From assembly GCF_004795015.1 (NCBI RefSeq), contig NZ_SSBI01000011.1, positions 96,846 through 160,845 of the forward strand: a stretch of 64,000 nt of DNA, in the 5' to 3' direction. Positions 63,862 through 64,000 of this stretch are shown one piece after another. The position numbers were made by a program, and so were the translations under genes. This DNA comes from Streptomyces sp. A1277. Lineage in GTDB: Bacteria > Actinomycetota > Actinomycetes > Streptomycetales > Streptomycetaceae. Positions within the stretch are counted from its first letter, which is position 1, and every line of letters starts with the position of its first letter. Below the pieces are notes generated by a model. It saw only the letters and a program-made list of their open reading frames with translations. It did not search any database and was not told where the DNA came from.

Positions 63862-64000
63862 ATGAACACCTCCGACGCACCGGTGCCCCGCCGCAGTGCC
63901 CTGCGCGCGGGAGCCGCGGCCGCCGTCGCCCTCACCGCCGGCTGCGGCGAGCGGGACACCACCGGGGCCGCCGCCGGGCCCGTCGCCCGCGCGACAGATC
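63862..64000 (+). CDS. Putative Tat-type lipoprotein, 5' part
   Basis: The first 46 codons only. An N-terminus with paired arginines (PVPRRSALRAG) and Ala-rich hydrophobic core ends in the lipobox LTAGC followed by GERDTTG, so export by Tat and lipid anchoring are likely. The mature domain lies beyond the window and cannot be assigned. Confidence 0.7.
   Translation, partial: MNTSDAPVPRRSALRAGAAAAVALTAGCGERDTTGAAAGPVARATD

Overview
The window is a high-GC actinobacterial chromosome segment and almost certainly comes from a Streptomyces. The evidence is third-position GC bias, frequent GTG starts, and near-absence of TTA codons (one found in the annotated genes). Gene content points the same way: IcmA, a GlgE-pathway cluster, three AIM24 paralogs, DUF6230/DUF6114 proteins, and anti-sigma-like ATPases. 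From memory the gene order resembles the SCO5399-SCO5461 part of the S. coelicolor core chromosome; this was not aligned. I saw no tRNA, rRNA, insertion sequence, phage gene or CRISPR array.

Layout. (1) 1-1.7 kb: 3' part of a thiolase and meaB, closed by a strong terminator and a short tandem repeat array. (2) 1.9-6.7 kb: two tandem membrane Ser/Thr kinases with PQQ-type sensor domains. (3) 6.7-10.0 kb: an acidic PepSY protein divergent from an OmpR-type two-component pair, then a MarR regulator. (4) 10.2-12.2 kb: three overlapping AIM24 genes. (5) 12.4-18.8 kb: two DUF3817 membrane proteins, an ArsR/MFS divergent pair, a MarR regulator, isobutyryl-CoA mutase large subunit icmA under a palindromic operator, and a TetR regulator. 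(6) 19.1-23.4 kb: a YbbN-type thioredoxin and a three-gene envelope operon (DUF6230, DUF6114, mucin-like secreted protein). (7) 23.5-29.7 kb: pyruvate kinase, acetate kinase, phosphotransacetylase and phosphofructokinase. (8) 29.7-35.2 kb: an HTH regulator, a DcuSR-like two-component system divergent from dctA, and a MerR/thioredoxin pair. (9) 35.3-46.5 kb: glgB, maltokinase, treS and glgE on one strand and divergent glgP. (10) 46.6-56.7 kb: an M4 metalloprotease, a heterodimeric ABC exporter, an ABC-2 exporter and a NarL-type two-component system. (11) 56.7-64.0 kb: glgX, two L,D-transpeptidases, an enoyl-CoA hydratase, an anti-sigma-like ATPase with the TTA codon, and the start of a lipoprotein gene.

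How it fits together. Much of the window handles carbon flow: glycolysis and acetate overflow (pfkA, pyk, pta, ackA), C4-dicarboxylate uptake, branched-chain acyl-CoA metabolism (thiolase, meaB, icmA, enoyl-CoA hydratase), and conversion of trehalose to alpha-glucan and back (TreS, maltokinase, GlgE, GlgB, then GlgP and GlgX). The rest is sensing and envelope work. The regulatory DNA is unusually readable: several divergent or leader regions carry perfect inverted repeats at or near promoter elements, and several genes have a -10 hexamer placed as expected for leaderless mRNAs. The least understood gene sets are the AIM24 trio, the DUF6230/DUF6114/mucin-like operon and the PepSY-linked two-component system.
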